The notes: a model not told the origin generated them from the sequence alone. A DNA stretch of 64,000 nt from Phycisphaerae bacterium (GCA_016927755.1 JAFGLZ010000241.1:1-64000); one strand, 5' to 3'. Positions 35,620 through 44,623 are shown, counted from the first letter of the stretch. Numbers and translations: made by a program.

Positions 35620-36321
35620 ATGCCGACTGAACCGAGTGCATTTCTGCATTTCGCCTCTCACCGGCTGCAAGAGATCGCGCTGGTCTTCATGGCCGTCGTT
35701 TACGTCCTGCGGATCCGCTGGCTTCTGCGATTCAAAGCGGGCAGGGAGCGACAGGCTCCGACGGGGATCGGCACGGTCAAGCCGCTCAAGGGGATCCTTT
35801 ACTCGTGGCTCAACATCGCGATGCCCTGGGCGATGGAGAGCACGCGGACGAAGATTCTCCTGTACGCGCAGTTCGTGGTGTTTCACCTGGGCGTGGTGGC
35901 GGCGATCACATTGTCGTTTATCATCCCGTACGGCCCGGGGCTGCTCGAGCAGAATCCTTGGCTGGTAACGCTGATGCAGGCGTTAACGGGCGGGGCGTTC
36001 ATCGTCGGGGTGATGCGGATGGTCCGTCGATTCGGCAGCAAGACGATGCGTGCGATCAGCACGCCGGACGATTACTTCTCGCTGACGCTTCTGACGGTAT
36101 GGTTCGTCTTCGCGACGCTGGCGGCACCGAATGACACGAGCGGCGGTGAGGGGGTTCTGCTGACATACTTCTTGATGACGGCGTTCTTCCTGATGTACGT
36201 GCCGTTCAGCAAGATCTCGCACTATTTGTACTACCCGTTCACGCGTTACTACTTCGGTAAGACCATGGGACGTCGGGGCGTGTACCCGATGCGCCGCCCG
36301 GCGACGCCCGTGGGGGGATGA
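35620..36321 (+). CDS. TmcC/HmcE-like membrane cytochrome b subunit (second copy)
   Basis: 233 residues with about six membrane helices and histidines suited to haem b ligation (FHLGVV, ISHYLYYPFTRYYFG). It has the same type and partner order as the protein at 15016, and the next gene is again a TmcB-like FeS protein. GGGAGAA precedes the ATG. The two proteins are diverged, so this is not a recent duplication. It should anchor the FeS-receiver fusion to the membrane. Confidence 0.8.
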   Translation: MPTEPSAFLHFASHRLQEIALVFMAVVYVLRIRWLLRFKAGRERQAPTGIGTVKPLKGILYSWLNIAMPWAMESTRTKILLYAQFVVFHLGVVAAITLSFIIPYGPGLLEQNPWLVTLMQALTGGAFIVGVMRMVRRFGSKTMRAISTPDDYFSLTLLTVWFVFATLAAPNDTSGGEGVLLTYFLMTAFFLMYVPFSKISHYLYYPFTRYYFGKTMGRRGVYPMRRPATPVGG

Positions 36322-36328
36322 TGGAAGG

Positions 36329-36351
36329 CTGACGCTCGACGAGGGCGTCAG
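36329..36351 (+). other. Intercistronic hairpin
   Basis: CTGACGC and GCGTCAG form a 7-bp stem with a 9-base loop in the 87-base gap between the cytochrome b and FeS-receiver genes. No T-run follows, so it is more likely a stability or processing element than a terminator. Confidence 0.35.
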
Positions 36352-36408
36352 GGGAGCATCGTCGAGGCCCGCGTCAGGGCAGAGGGCGCGGGGCATGGAG
36401 ATGACCAC

Positions 36409-38160
36409 ATGGCCGAGCAGGAGCGTTCGCATAAGGCCCAGAAGGTTCTGGAGCGGTTGGGTAAGAAGCTGAATCGGCAGATCGCGGGGTCGATGGCGGG
36501 GTGCGTTCACTGCGGCAACTGCACGCAGTCGTGCCACTACGTTCTGACGAACCCGGACGACCCGACATACGCGCCGGCGTACAAGGCCGACCAGATTCGC
36601 AAGCTGTTCAAGCGTCACCACGACTGGACGGGGCGGGTAGTGCCGTGGTGGGTCAAGGCCAAGAGCATCTACACGGACGAGGAACTGGAGGCGCTGAAGG
36701 ACACGGTCTTCGGCAAGTGTACGAACTGCCGTCGGTGCTCGGTGAACTGCCCGATGGGGGTGGACTTCGCGACGTTCAACCGGATGGCGCGGGGGCTGCT
36801 GGTGTCGGTGGGGATCATGCCGGAGGGCGTGGCCGTGGTGAGCAAGGACCAATGGGAGATCGGCAACCAGATGGGGGTGCTGAAGGAGGACTACATCGAC
36901 ACGCTGGAGTGGATGTCGGAGGAGCTGCAGGAGGAGTTGGGGGATGCCGAGGCGGTGATTCCCATCGACAAGATGGACGCGGACGTCGTGTACTCGATCA
37001 ATCCGCGGGAGGTGAAGTACGACCCACGGACGATCGCCGACGCGGCGAAGATCTTCTACGTGGCGGGGGAGAACTGGACGATGCCCAGCGAGGGCTGGGA
37101 CATGACGAATTTCGGGCTGTTTAGCGGGGACGACGATCTGGGTGGCGCGGTTGCACGTCGATTGTACGAGAAGGTCGAGGAGCTCCGCGGCAAGAAGCTG
37201 GTCATCTCGGAATGCGGACACGGGTATCGCTCGACCCGGTGTGAGGGACAGAACTGGGCGGGATACGACATCAACTTCGTGATGGAGAGCTCGGTCACGA
37301 CGATGTTGCGCTACATCAAGGAGGGGAAGATCCAGGTGGACAGGACGAGGAACGCCGTCCCCGTGACGTTCCACGACTCGTGCAACAACGCGCGTAGCTG
37401 CGGGCTGACCGAAGAACCTCGTGAGCTGCTCAACCTGGTTTGCATGGATTTTCGGGACATGGTGCCGAACCGCGCCGAGAATTATTGCTGCACCGGCGGC
37501 GGGGGCGCGATGTCGATGTCGGAGTACACGCCTCGGCGGCTAAGATCGGCGAAGATCAAGGCCGATCAGCTTGTGGCGACGGGGGCGAAGATTGTCGTGA
37601 CGAGCTGCCACAACTGCGTGGATGGGCTGAGCGACCTGATCAAGCACTACAAGCTTGGCATGGAGGTCGCGCAGCTCGTGAACCTGGTTTCGAACGCGCT
37701 GGTTCTGCCGGAGAGGCCGGTGGTGCCGGAAGAAGTCTCCGGGAAGGTTCCGGTCGCGGCTGGGGACGGCGTACTGTCCGGTCGGCGAATTCTCGTTGTG
37801 GACGACGAACCGGACATTCGCGAGTTCATCACGGCGGTGTTGGAGGACCGCGGCGCCACGACGGTCCAGGCGGCGGACGGCGACGAGGCGATCGCGGCAC
37901 TGCGCTCGCAGGCGCCGGATCTGGTGACCTTGGACCTGAACATGCCAGGGCGGGACGGGGGCGAGTTCTTCGAGTCGATGCGAGGAGACGCGTCACTGCC
38001 GAACGTTCCGGTGCTGATCATCTCCGGGCATCCTGAACTGCGTCGGCTGATCTACGATCGACACGTGCCGCCGCCGGAAGGATTCCTCGACAAACCGATC
38101 GATGAGGAAGACCTGCTGCTAAACGTGCGGAAGGTTCTGGAACTCGTGCATGAGCGATAG
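36409..38160 (+). CDS. TmcB/HdrD-like iron-sulfur protein fused to a response-regulator receiver
   Basis: 583 residues. Residues 1 to about 430 are an HdrD-type electron carrier: ferredoxin sites CVHCGNCTQSC and CTNCRRCSVNCP, then the CCG-type segments DSCNNARSC, NYCCTGGGG and SCHNCVDG. Residues about 461-583 are a complete receiver: acidic pair in LVVDDEPD, acceptor in VTLDLNMPG, serine in LIISGHP and lysine in LDKPIDE, with the VPPPEGF insert found in the receivers around 10-11 kb. All phosphorylation residues are present, so the electron carrier may be switched by phosphorylation. The following kinase gene overlaps this one by 11 bases and is the obvious partner. This is a fusion, not a frameshift: one uninterrupted frame. 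Confidence 0.9.
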   Translation: MAEQERSHKAQKVLERLGKKLNRQIAGSMAGCVHCGNCTQSCHYVLTNPDDPTYAPAYKADQIRKLFKRHHDWTGRVVPWWVKAKSIYTDEELEALKDTVFGKCTNCRRCSVNCPMGVDFATFNRMARGLLVSVGIMPEGVAVVSKDQWEIGNQMGVLKEDYIDTLEWMSEELQEELGDAEAVIPIDKMDADVVYSINPREVKYDPRTIADAAKIFYVAGENWTMPSEGWDMTNFGLFSGDDDLGGAVARRLYEKVEELRGKKLVISECGHGYRSTRCEGQNWAGYDINFVMESSVTTMLRYIKEGKIQVDRTRNAVPVTFHDSCNNARSCGLTEEPRELLNLVCMDFRDMVPNRAENYCCTGGGGAMSMSEYTPRRLRSAKIKADQLVATGAKIVVTSCHNCVDGLSDLIKHYKLGMEVAQLVNLVSNALVLPERPVVPEEVSGKVPVAAGDGVLSGRRILVVDDEPDIREFITAVLEDRGATTVQAADGDEAIAALRSQAPDLVTLDLNMPGRDGGEFFESMRGDASLPNVPVLIISGHPELRRLIYDRHVPPPEGFLDKPIDEEDLLLNVRKVLELVHER

Positions 38161-39679
38161 CGGCAGCGGACAGGGGGACGGTCGTTCGGGTGAGGAGCAG
38201 GCGATGCAGGAGCCGCAGGCCCGCTACTTCGAGGCGCTTCCCGGTTACGTGACCGTTCAGGATCGGGAGTTCCACATCATCGACTCGAACCGAAGGTTCC
38301 GCAGCCATTTCGGGGACTGGGAGGGCCGGCGCTGCTATCAGGTGTACAAACGGCGGTCGGAGGAGTGCGAGTCGTGTCCGGTGGCACGTACGTTCCGCGA
38401 CGGCGAGTGTCACCGCAGCGAACAGCAAGTCACGCCCCTGGACGGGCCGGAAACCACGGTGCTTGTCTACACGATGCCGATCCGCGACGCGTCGGGGGAG
38501 ATCACGGCGGTCGTTGAGATGTCGACGGACATCACGGACATCAAGCGCCTGGAGCGGAAGCTCCGGGAGAGCCAAGAACGCTATCGCACGATGTTCGAGG
38601 AGGTGCCGTGCTACATCTCGGTCCTGGACCGGGATCTGGGGATCATCGAGGCGAACCGGCGGTTCCGCGAGGACTTCGGGGACGCGCCCGGCTGCAAGTG
38701 CTACGAGCTGTACAAGCATCGGAAGAAGCCATGTGAGCCGTGCGTGGTGCAGGAGACGTTCAAGGACGGGCAGGTGCGGGAGTGCGAGGAGGTGGTGACC
38801 GCGCGGGACGGCCGGCAGATCAACGTCCTTGTTCACACAGCGCCGATCCATGACTCGAAGGGCGGGATCAAGTACGTGATGGAGATGAGCACGAACATCA
38901 CGCAGATCCGAGATCTCCAGGACCAGCTCGCATCGCTGGGGCTGCTGATCGGGTCGATTTCGCACGGGATCAAGGGCTTGCTGACGGGGATGGACGGGGG
39001 CATCTACCTGGTCAACACGGCCATGGAGCGGGACGACAAGACGCGGCTGGCCAAGGGTTGGGAGATGGTGCGGCGGAACGTGAGCCGCGTCAAGAACATG
39101 GTCATGGACATCCTGTACTACGCGAAGGGGCGAGATCCGCAGTGGGAGGCGATCAGTCCACAGGTGTTGCTGGACGAGGCGTGCGGGCTGATCGAGCGGA
39201 AGGCGCACGACCATGAGATCGAGATCCAACGTCCCGAGATCGAGGCAGACGGGACGTTCGACGGGGACTACAAGGCGATGCGCTCGATGTTGGTGGACGT
39301 GATCGAGAACGCCATCGACGCATGTCGGATCGACAAGAAGAAGGAGGAGCACCATATCACGGTCGGCTGTCGGGGCGACAAGGACCAGGTGTGCTTCGAG
39401 ATCGCGGACAACGGCATCGGCATGGATCGCGAGGCTCGAGAGAAGGCCTTTACGCTGTTCTTCTCATCAAAGGGGCTAGAGGGGACCGGCCTGGGGATGT
39501 TCATCGCGAACCGCGTGGCGCAGTCGCACGGGGGGAGCATTGAGCTAGAATCCGACCTGGACGTCGGGACCCGATTCCTCGTGACCATTCCTCGGCGACA
39601 CAGCCAACCGCCGGATGGGGGCGTCGACTCGACGGAGACGGCGCTGATGGCGTTGGACGCGGATCGAGACGGGCTGTGA
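38150..39679 (+). CDS. Histidine kinase with two cysteine-containing PAS domains
   Basis: 509 residues, cytoplasmic. PAS1 (about 25-140) and PAS2 (about 145-260) each carry C-x10-C-x2-C: CYQVYKRRSEECESC and CYELYKHRKKPCEPC, both followed by TF-x-DG. The phosphoacceptor motif is ISHGIKGLLTG, with glycine in place of the usual acidic residue, as in the kinase at 11422. The ATPase domain has VIENAIDAC, DNGIGMD and GTGLGMFIANRVAQ. There is no output domain. Its ATG lies inside the end of the FeS-receiver gene, so the two are coupled and the fused receiver is its likely substrate. Confidence 0.9.
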   Translation: MSDSGSGQGDGRSGEEQAMQEPQARYFEALPGYVTVQDREFHIIDSNRRFRSHFGDWEGRRCYQVYKRRSEECESCPVARTFRDGECHRSEQQVTPLDGPETTVLVYTMPIRDASGEITAVVEMSTDITDIKRLERKLRESQERYRTMFEEVPCYISVLDRDLGIIEANRRFREDFGDAPGCKCYELYKHRKKPCEPCVVQETFKDGQVRECEEVVTARDGRQINVLVHTAPIHDSKGGIKYVMEMSTNITQIRDLQDQLASLGLLIGSISHGIKGLLTGMDGGIYLVNTAMERDDKTRLAKGWEMVRRNVSRVKNMVMDILYYAKGRDPQWEAISPQVLLDEACGLIERKAHDHEIEIQRPEIEADGTFDGDYKAMRSMLVDVIENAIDACRIDKKKEEHHITVGCRGDKDQVCFEIADNGIGMDREAREKAFTLFFSSKGLEGTGLGMFIANRVAQSHGGSIELESDLDVGTRFLVTIPRRHSQPPDGGVDSTETALMALDADRDGL

Positions 39680-39970
39680 GGGGGCGCGCGGGCGTCGGGT
39701 CGGTTCCGAATCACTTCGCTAGCTTTCCGGCCGCCGCTGCATGAGGATCTCTCGCCTGGCCTGTATGGGCCGGAGGCCTGTGTTCAATCTTTGCCGGTAG
39801 CTCACCTTTGAACTCATTCCCATAGTGACATCTCGGTCGCGCATCATTCTGGCATTGTCGCTCGCTGGTGCGCGGCCGCGCCGTGACATATAAGAGATGG
39901 GGCGGTCAAGGCGGGTGGGCGGGGCAGAGCCAGCCGCGCGAGAAGGCCCAGTTCCCGCGACGGGGATCGA
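39680..39970. other. Intergenic region, possible -10 only
   Basis: 291 bases between the kinase and the second binding protein. A TATAAG at 39889-39894 could serve as a -10 element, but no good -35 lies 16-18 bases upstream. No gene or terminator hairpin recognised. Confidence 0.35.
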
Positions 39971-41845
39971 ATGTCCTATCGGGTCATCAGCATTGTATCG
40001 GGCATGCTGTGGGCTTCCGGCACCGCGGTTTCGGCGGCGCCGTATCACGAAGCTCCGATGCTTGCGGAGCGGGTGGGGGAGGGTCGCTTGCCGACGGTGA
40101 GGGAGCGGATACCTGAGCGTCCGCTGGTGATTCGGCCGGTGAGGGCGATTGGGAAGTACGGGGGGAGCTGGCGACGACTTGCCATCAGTCCGGCGGACGT
40201 GGGGCTGTCAAGCAGGTTGGGGTACGAGTCACTGGCGGTCTGGGATCGAACGGGACGGAAGGTCACGCCCGGGGTGGCCGAGGGTTGGGAGATTAAGGAC
40301 GGGGGACGGACGTACGTCTTTCACCTTCGCAAGGGGATGAGGTGGTCGGACGGGCATCCGTTCACGTCGGAGGACGTTCTGTTCTACTACGAAGACGTGT
40401 TCCTCAACCAGGAACTGACGCCGGTCTTTCCGTCGTGGCTGATGATCGACAAGCGGCCTTGCGTGATGGTCGCGCCGGATGCGGAGACGATCGAGTTTCG
40501 GTTCGCTGAACCCTACGGGTTGTTCCTGGAGATGATGGCCTACAGGGGGTCGTGGCTTCTGACGCCGAAACACTACTTGCGGCAGTATCACGCGCACTAT
40601 GTCGAGCCGGAGTCGTTGCGGCAGCAACTGGACGAACGGGGATTGGATCACTGGTTCCAGCTCTACTGGCTGAGGAGCAACGTTGACCTGAACCCGGAGC
40701 TGCCTACGGTTCGGGCGTTTCAGATCAAGGTCCCGCCGCATGAGACGCGGGCGATCGCGGAGCGGAATCCGTACTACTGGAAGGTCGATCCGGCGGGGAA
40801 CCAGTTGCCGTACATCGACCGGATCGTGTACGCCATGGTGCAGAACACGGAGATCGCGAACTTCAAGGCGATGACGGGGGACGTTGATTACCAGCTCCGG
40901 TACATGGATCCGGCGAACTTCTCGCTGTTCATGGAGAACCGGGCACAGGGGGGATATCGCGTGCAGACGGACGTGAGTCCGACGTCGATCGTGCTGTACG
41001 TGAACCCTCACAGCAAGGACGAGGTCTTGCGGCCGATTCTGGCGGACCGGCGGTTCCGGATCGCGCTCTCCCTGGCGATCGACCGCGAGGAACTCATCGA
41101 CCTGCTCTACTGTGGGATGGCGGTGGCGTCGAATGGCGTGGCTTCGCCATTGGATCCGTTCCATGAGGCGGGGTTCGGGGAGAAGCATCTGGCGTACGAT
41201 CCGGAGGAGGCGAGCCGGTTGCTGGACGAGATGGGGCTGGCGCGGGGGCGCGGGGGCGTGCGGCGTCTGCCTAACGGGAAGCCATTCCGCCAGATCATGC
41301 ACTACTTTCCGGCGGAAACGGGGGTCGGGGCGGACCTGTGGCAGCTCGTGGCGGACTACTTTCGGGAGGTGGGGCTCGACTTCATCGTGAAGATCGACGC
41401 GAGGGCGCTGTGCACGTTGCAAGCGATGAACGGCAACACGGACTTCCTGGCTTACGCGACGGCGGGCATGCACTGGTCGGTTCATCCGGATTGGTACGTG
41501 CCGTGGTCGTCGAGCAGCTACTTCGCGCCGCTGTATGGGCGATATCAGGCGAGCGGGGGAAAGGACAGGTCGGGCGTGAGGCCGCCGCCGGAGTATCAGC
41601 GTCTGATCGACTGGTACCTGGAGATGCTCGGGGTGGCGAACGACGAGGGACGCAGACTGGAGCTTGGGCGGAACATCCTGAAGCAGTGGTCGGAGGAGTG
41701 CTACACGGTGGGGATCGTCCGGCAGAAGGTCGTGACGATCATCTCGAACCGGTTCAAGAACGTGCCGGGCGAGATCATCGACGACTATCGCGTGATGTCT
41801 CCGGGGTACATCGGCATCGAGCAGTTCTATCTGGATGAGGAATGA
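39971..41845 (+). CDS. Family 5 ABC transporter substrate-binding protein (paralogue 2)
   Basis: 624 residues with a signal peptide (about 1-22, cleavage near VSAAP). It shares long blocks with the protein at 27223: EAPMLAERV near the start, ERNPYYWKVDPAGNQLPYID, FRIALSLAIDREEL, and GYIGIEQFY at the end. As there, no permease or ATPase gene is beside it. Unlike the first copy it lacks a lipobox, so it may be free in the periplasm. Ligand unknown; peptides or oligosaccharides are typical of the family. Confidence 0.85.
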   Translation: MSYRVISIVSGMLWASGTAVSAAPYHEAPMLAERVGEGRLPTVRERIPERPLVIRPVRAIGKYGGSWRRLAISPADVGLSSRLGYESLAVWDRTGRKVTPGVAEGWEIKDGGRTYVFHLRKGMRWSDGHPFTSEDVLFYYEDVFLNQELTPVFPSWLMIDKRPCVMVAPDAETIEFRFAEPYGLFLEMMAYRGSWLLTPKHYLRQYHAHYVEPESLRQQLDERGLDHWFQLYWLRSNVDLNPELPTVRAFQIKVPPHETRAIAERNPYYWKVDPAGNQLPYIDRIVYAMVQNTEIANFKAMTGDVDYQLRYMDPANFSLFMENRAQGGYRVQTDVSPTSIVLYVNPHSKDEVLRPILADRRFRIALSLAIDREELIDLLYCGMAVASNGVASPLDPFHEAGFGEKHLAYDPEEASRLLDEMGLARGRGGVRRLPNGKPFRQIMHYFPAETGVGADLWQLVADYFREVGLDFIVKIDARALCTLQAMNGNTDFLAYATAGMHWSVHPDWYVPWSSSSYFAPLYGRYQASGGKDRSGVRPPPEYQRLIDWYLEMLGVANDEGRRLELGRNILKQWSEECYTVGIVRQKVVTIISNRFKNVPGEIIDDYRVMSPGYIGIEQFYLDEE

Positions 41846-41898
41846 GTTGGTCCATATTCACTGCCAGTCGGGAGGGGACTGTCCAAGCGACGGTGGCA

Positions 41899-43329
41899 CT
41901 AGGTCTTGAGGAGTCGGGCGGCGGCTTCGCGGAGGTTGCGGACGGAGTCGGGTGTGAAGGGGGCGTTGGTCCATTCGTATCCGCGCTGGGCGAAGTCGGC
42001 GGGGGGCATGAGGTAGCCGGTGACGCCGTCGGCGAAGGAGGTGACGACGAGGGGGCCGTCGTGGGGGGCGGGCAGGTCGGCGGTCAGCGTCGAGAAGAGC
42101 TCACCGGGGAAGTTCAAGAGCCGGACGTTGCCGAGGCGGACGAGGGAGACGGAGAGATCGGCGCGCTTGCTTTCGGCTTCGCCGGGCAGGAGGTAGGGGT
42201 AGCCGTGCAGCATGTTCACGGCCGCCTGGCAGAAGCCTAGATCCTCGGCGATTTCCTTGCGTTGCTTCAGGTGCTCGGGGCCGTGGGGTAGGGCGTCGAG
42301 ACGGGCGCGGGCCTTGTCGGCCTCGGTCCGGGCTTGGTCAACGGTTCGGGGGAGATCCTCGCGGACGGCACAGGTCACGGTGTCGACGACGTTTTGCAGG
42401 CGGTCGAAGGGGTGGGCGGTCATCTGGCCTAGCCGTGAGACGAGGGCGTCGGCGAGGGCGGAGGCGATACGGTCTCTTGCGGTGGGGCCGACGTCCCGGT
42501 GGCGCGGGCGATGATCGCCGCAGGGGCCTTGTAGGAAGAGGATGGGACAGCCGAAGTGGCGGCTCAGCCGGTCGCAGAGGGAGCCGGGGTAGTCGCGTCC
42601 GAGGTTGGGGCGCCAGTATCCGGCGCTGCAGACGACGGCGTGGGCTGTGAACCGGACGAGCCCGCCGGCGTATCCTCCGGAAGCGCGTGGGAAGAGGACG
42701 AGGTCGAGGTGCGAGTCGTTGGGCCTGGTTGCGGGGAAGGGGCCCTGAATCCCCGCGATCTCGCGCGGGGTGGCGCCGAAAGCGGCCATCTTCTGGCGGA
42801 CCCACTCGGTTCCGTCCACGATGTTTCCGTCGTCGGTGCATCCGCGAGATTGCATGAGGCACCACGTGCCGAGGGGGCCGTCGAGGGTCCTTCGATTGAT
42901 GTTGTAGGAGGTTCCGGTGTCGACGCGGAGGAAGTGGACGCCGCTGGCGGGGGTGGCGGCGGCGCGTGCGGCAAGGGCGACTTCTCGCGATCTTGCTTGC
43001 AGCAGACCGATGTCGTGTTCCCGGCCGCAACTGCTGCTGTGCGTGTGGGTGCAGAAGAGGTGTACGTGATTGGGCTGGACGCCCAGGGCTTCGGCCACGG
43101 GCTGGGCGAGGAGGGGGACTTCGCGTCGTGTGATTTCGCAGACGTCGTAGGACAGGAGGCAGACCGCCTGGGCGTCATGTTCGGCCCAAAGGGCGGTGAC
43201 GCGGAGGTCGTCAAGGAGGTCCCACGAGCGACAGTCGGGCTTGGCGATTCGAACGGCGTCGGTGATGACGGCGGGGGCGGCTCCGACACGGGCTGCCTTG
43301 TAGTGCTCCTTGCCATGAGGATCGTGCAT
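41899..43329 (-). CDS. Neutral/alkaline ceramidase-like hydrolase
   Basis: 476 residues. The THTHSSS segment near residue 94 and the later FTAHAVV and GPCGDH stretches correspond to metal-binding elements of the neutral ceramidase N-terminal fold. No signal peptide is visible, so it may be intracellular, unlike true secreted ceramidases. Proteins of this type are frequent and uncharacterised in planctomycetes. ATG at 43329 has only a weak ribosome site. It converges on the binding-protein gene. The call is to the family, not to ceramide as substrate. Confidence 0.65.
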   Translation of the reverse strand: MHDPHGKEHYKAARVGAAPAVITDAVRIAKPDCRSWDLLDDLRVTALWAEHDAQAVCLLSYDVCEITRREVPLLAQPVAEALGVQPNHVHLFCTHTHSSSCGREHDIGLLQARSREVALAARAAATPASGVHFLRVDTGTSYNINRRTLDGPLGTWCLMQSRGCTDDGNIVDGTEWVRQKMAAFGATPREIAGIQGPFPATRPNDSHLDLVLFPRASGGYAGGLVRFTAHAVVCSAGYWRPNLGRDYPGSLCDRLSRHFGCPILFLQGPCGDHRPRHRDVGPTARDRIASALADALVSRLGQMTAHPFDRLQNVVDTVTCAVREDLPRTVDQARTEADKARARLDALPHGPEHLKQRKEIAEDLGFCQAAVNMLHGYPYLLPGEAESKRADLSVSLVRLGNVRLLNFPGELFSTLTADLPAPHDGPLVVTSFADGVTGYLMPPADFAQRGYEWTNAPFTPDSVRNLREAAARLLKT

Positions 43330-43371
43330 GGCGAATCCCGTCCGGACGTTCGCGGCTGACGCATCGATTGG

Positions 43372-43824
43372 TCAGTTGAGCGTCAAGGCGATGTTGTTCG
43401 GCAGACTAAACGTGATTGTCAGCGTTTGTCCGCATGCGTAGTCGGTGCCGCGGTCGAGCACGACGGGGCCTTGCTGGTCGGTGCCACCGGTTCCGGACGT
43501 AAAGACGACGGTGCCGAGGGAGATCTGCTCGGGACAGGTCGCGAAGTTGAGCGTGGACTCGCCGCCGGGCTGGAGGGTGATCGTCGTCTGGCCGATTCCG
43601 GGGATGTCGGGGTGTACGGCGACGGACCCGATCGCGCCGGGTAAGCGGAGGATCACCGTGACTGGGCCGGTGCCCTGGCCGGGGTTGGTGTCGAGTCCGG
43701 TGAGGTCGCCGGTCGCGTTGGGGTCGGTGCCGCTGGACGGAGGCACGCAGGCGAAGACGACGGGGAGCAGGATCGAGGACAGAGCGATACGAGCGAGTGA
43801 TGCTGGACGAGCAGGACGTTTCAT
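43372..43824 (-). CDS. Small lipoprotein of an unnamed paralogous family (copy A)
   Basis: 150 residues. Lipoprotein signal ending VVFAC near residue 26. The ~105-residue mature domain is beta-rich and shares a pattern with the next gene: NPGQGTGPVTVILR, HPDIPGIG, EQISLGTVVFTSG and the end DYACGQTLTITF. I recognise no known family. AAGGAG precedes the ATG. The order (43931 gene first, then this one, 106 bases apart) fits tandem duplication. Confidence 0.7.
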   Translation of the reverse strand: MKRPARPASLARIALSSILLPVVFACVPPSSGTDPNATGDLTGLDTNPGQGTGPVTVILRLPGAIGSVAVHPDIPGIGQTTITLQPGGESTLNFATCPEQISLGTVVFTSGTGGTDQQGPVVLDRGTDYACGQTLTITFSLPNNIALTLN

Positions 43825-43930
43825 CGTAGGACTCCTTGAACCAACGACATCGGAGGATTGTACCGGACCTCGTTACCGTCGCAATGGCGGTGGTCTACCG
43901 CTACGTCGGTGGCCGCGGGTCGAGGGCTTG

Positions 43931-44623
43931 TCAGGGGATATCGAGCGCGATTCCGCAGGGGGGCTCGAACGTCAGCGTGATCGATTGCCCGCATGCGTAG
44001 TCTATGCCTCGTTGCAGGACGAGGTCGTCGGCGACGGCGGTCTCGTTTGAGCCGGCCACGAAGACGACGGCGCCAAGACTGATCTGGTCCGGACTGTTCG
44101 AGAAGGTGATGGTATTTTCGCCATCGAGGCCGAGGGCCACCTCGACGTTGTCAAAACCCGGAATGGTCGGATGGCATTTGACCTGGCCGCTGGCACCGAC
44201 GTAGCGGAGCGTGATCGTGACGGGGCCCGTGCCCGGGCCGGGGTTGGTGCCGAATCCTGTGAGGACGGGGCACGCTGGGTCGTCGTTGGCGCCGGTGTCG
44301 TCGCCGGTGTCGCCATCATCATTCTTGTCGTCGTCGGGACAGGTCGCGTCATTGGTATCGCTGGGTGCGTCGGAGCCGGTCGTGTCGGCTGTGCAATCGG
44401 ACGGTGTGTTCGATTGGGGCGCCGTCGAGGTGGTTATGGAGGGGACGAGGTCGGTAGCGTCACTGTTTGACACCGCCGGTTGGTCGGTGTCGGACTGGGT
44501 TTTGGCGCTGGGCTCGGCATCTCCGAGCAGGGGGGGCGAATAGCCGCAGCCGGGCATCATTCCGACGCTGACGAGGACGAAGAGAACGGGTAGAACGCTC
44601 TGTGTACCTGCTAACCGCGCCAT
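43931..44623 (-). CDS. Lipoprotein of the same paralogous family with an acidic linker (copy B)
   Basis: 230 residues. Signal ending MMPGC near residue 26, then a Ser/Thr/Asp-rich low-complexity linker of ~95 residues (runs such as DDDKNDDGDTGDD), then the shared domain: NPGPGTGPVTITLR, HPTIPGFD, DQISLGAVVFVAG, DYACGQSITLTF. Copy A lacks the linker. The linker suggests the domain is held away from the membrane at the cell surface. A textbook AAAGGAG precedes the ATG. Function unknown. Confidence 0.72.
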   Translation of the reverse strand: MARLAGTQSVLPVLFVLVSVGMMPGCGYSPPLLGDAEPSAKTQSDTDQPAVSNSDATDLVPSITTSTAPQSNTPSDCTADTTGSDAPSDTNDATCPDDDKNDDGDTGDDTGANDDPACPVLTGFGTNPGPGTGPVTITLRYVGASGQVKCHPTIPGFDNVEVALGLDGENTITFSNSPDQISLGAVVFVAGSNETAVADDLVLQRGIDYACGQSITLTFEPPCGIALDIP

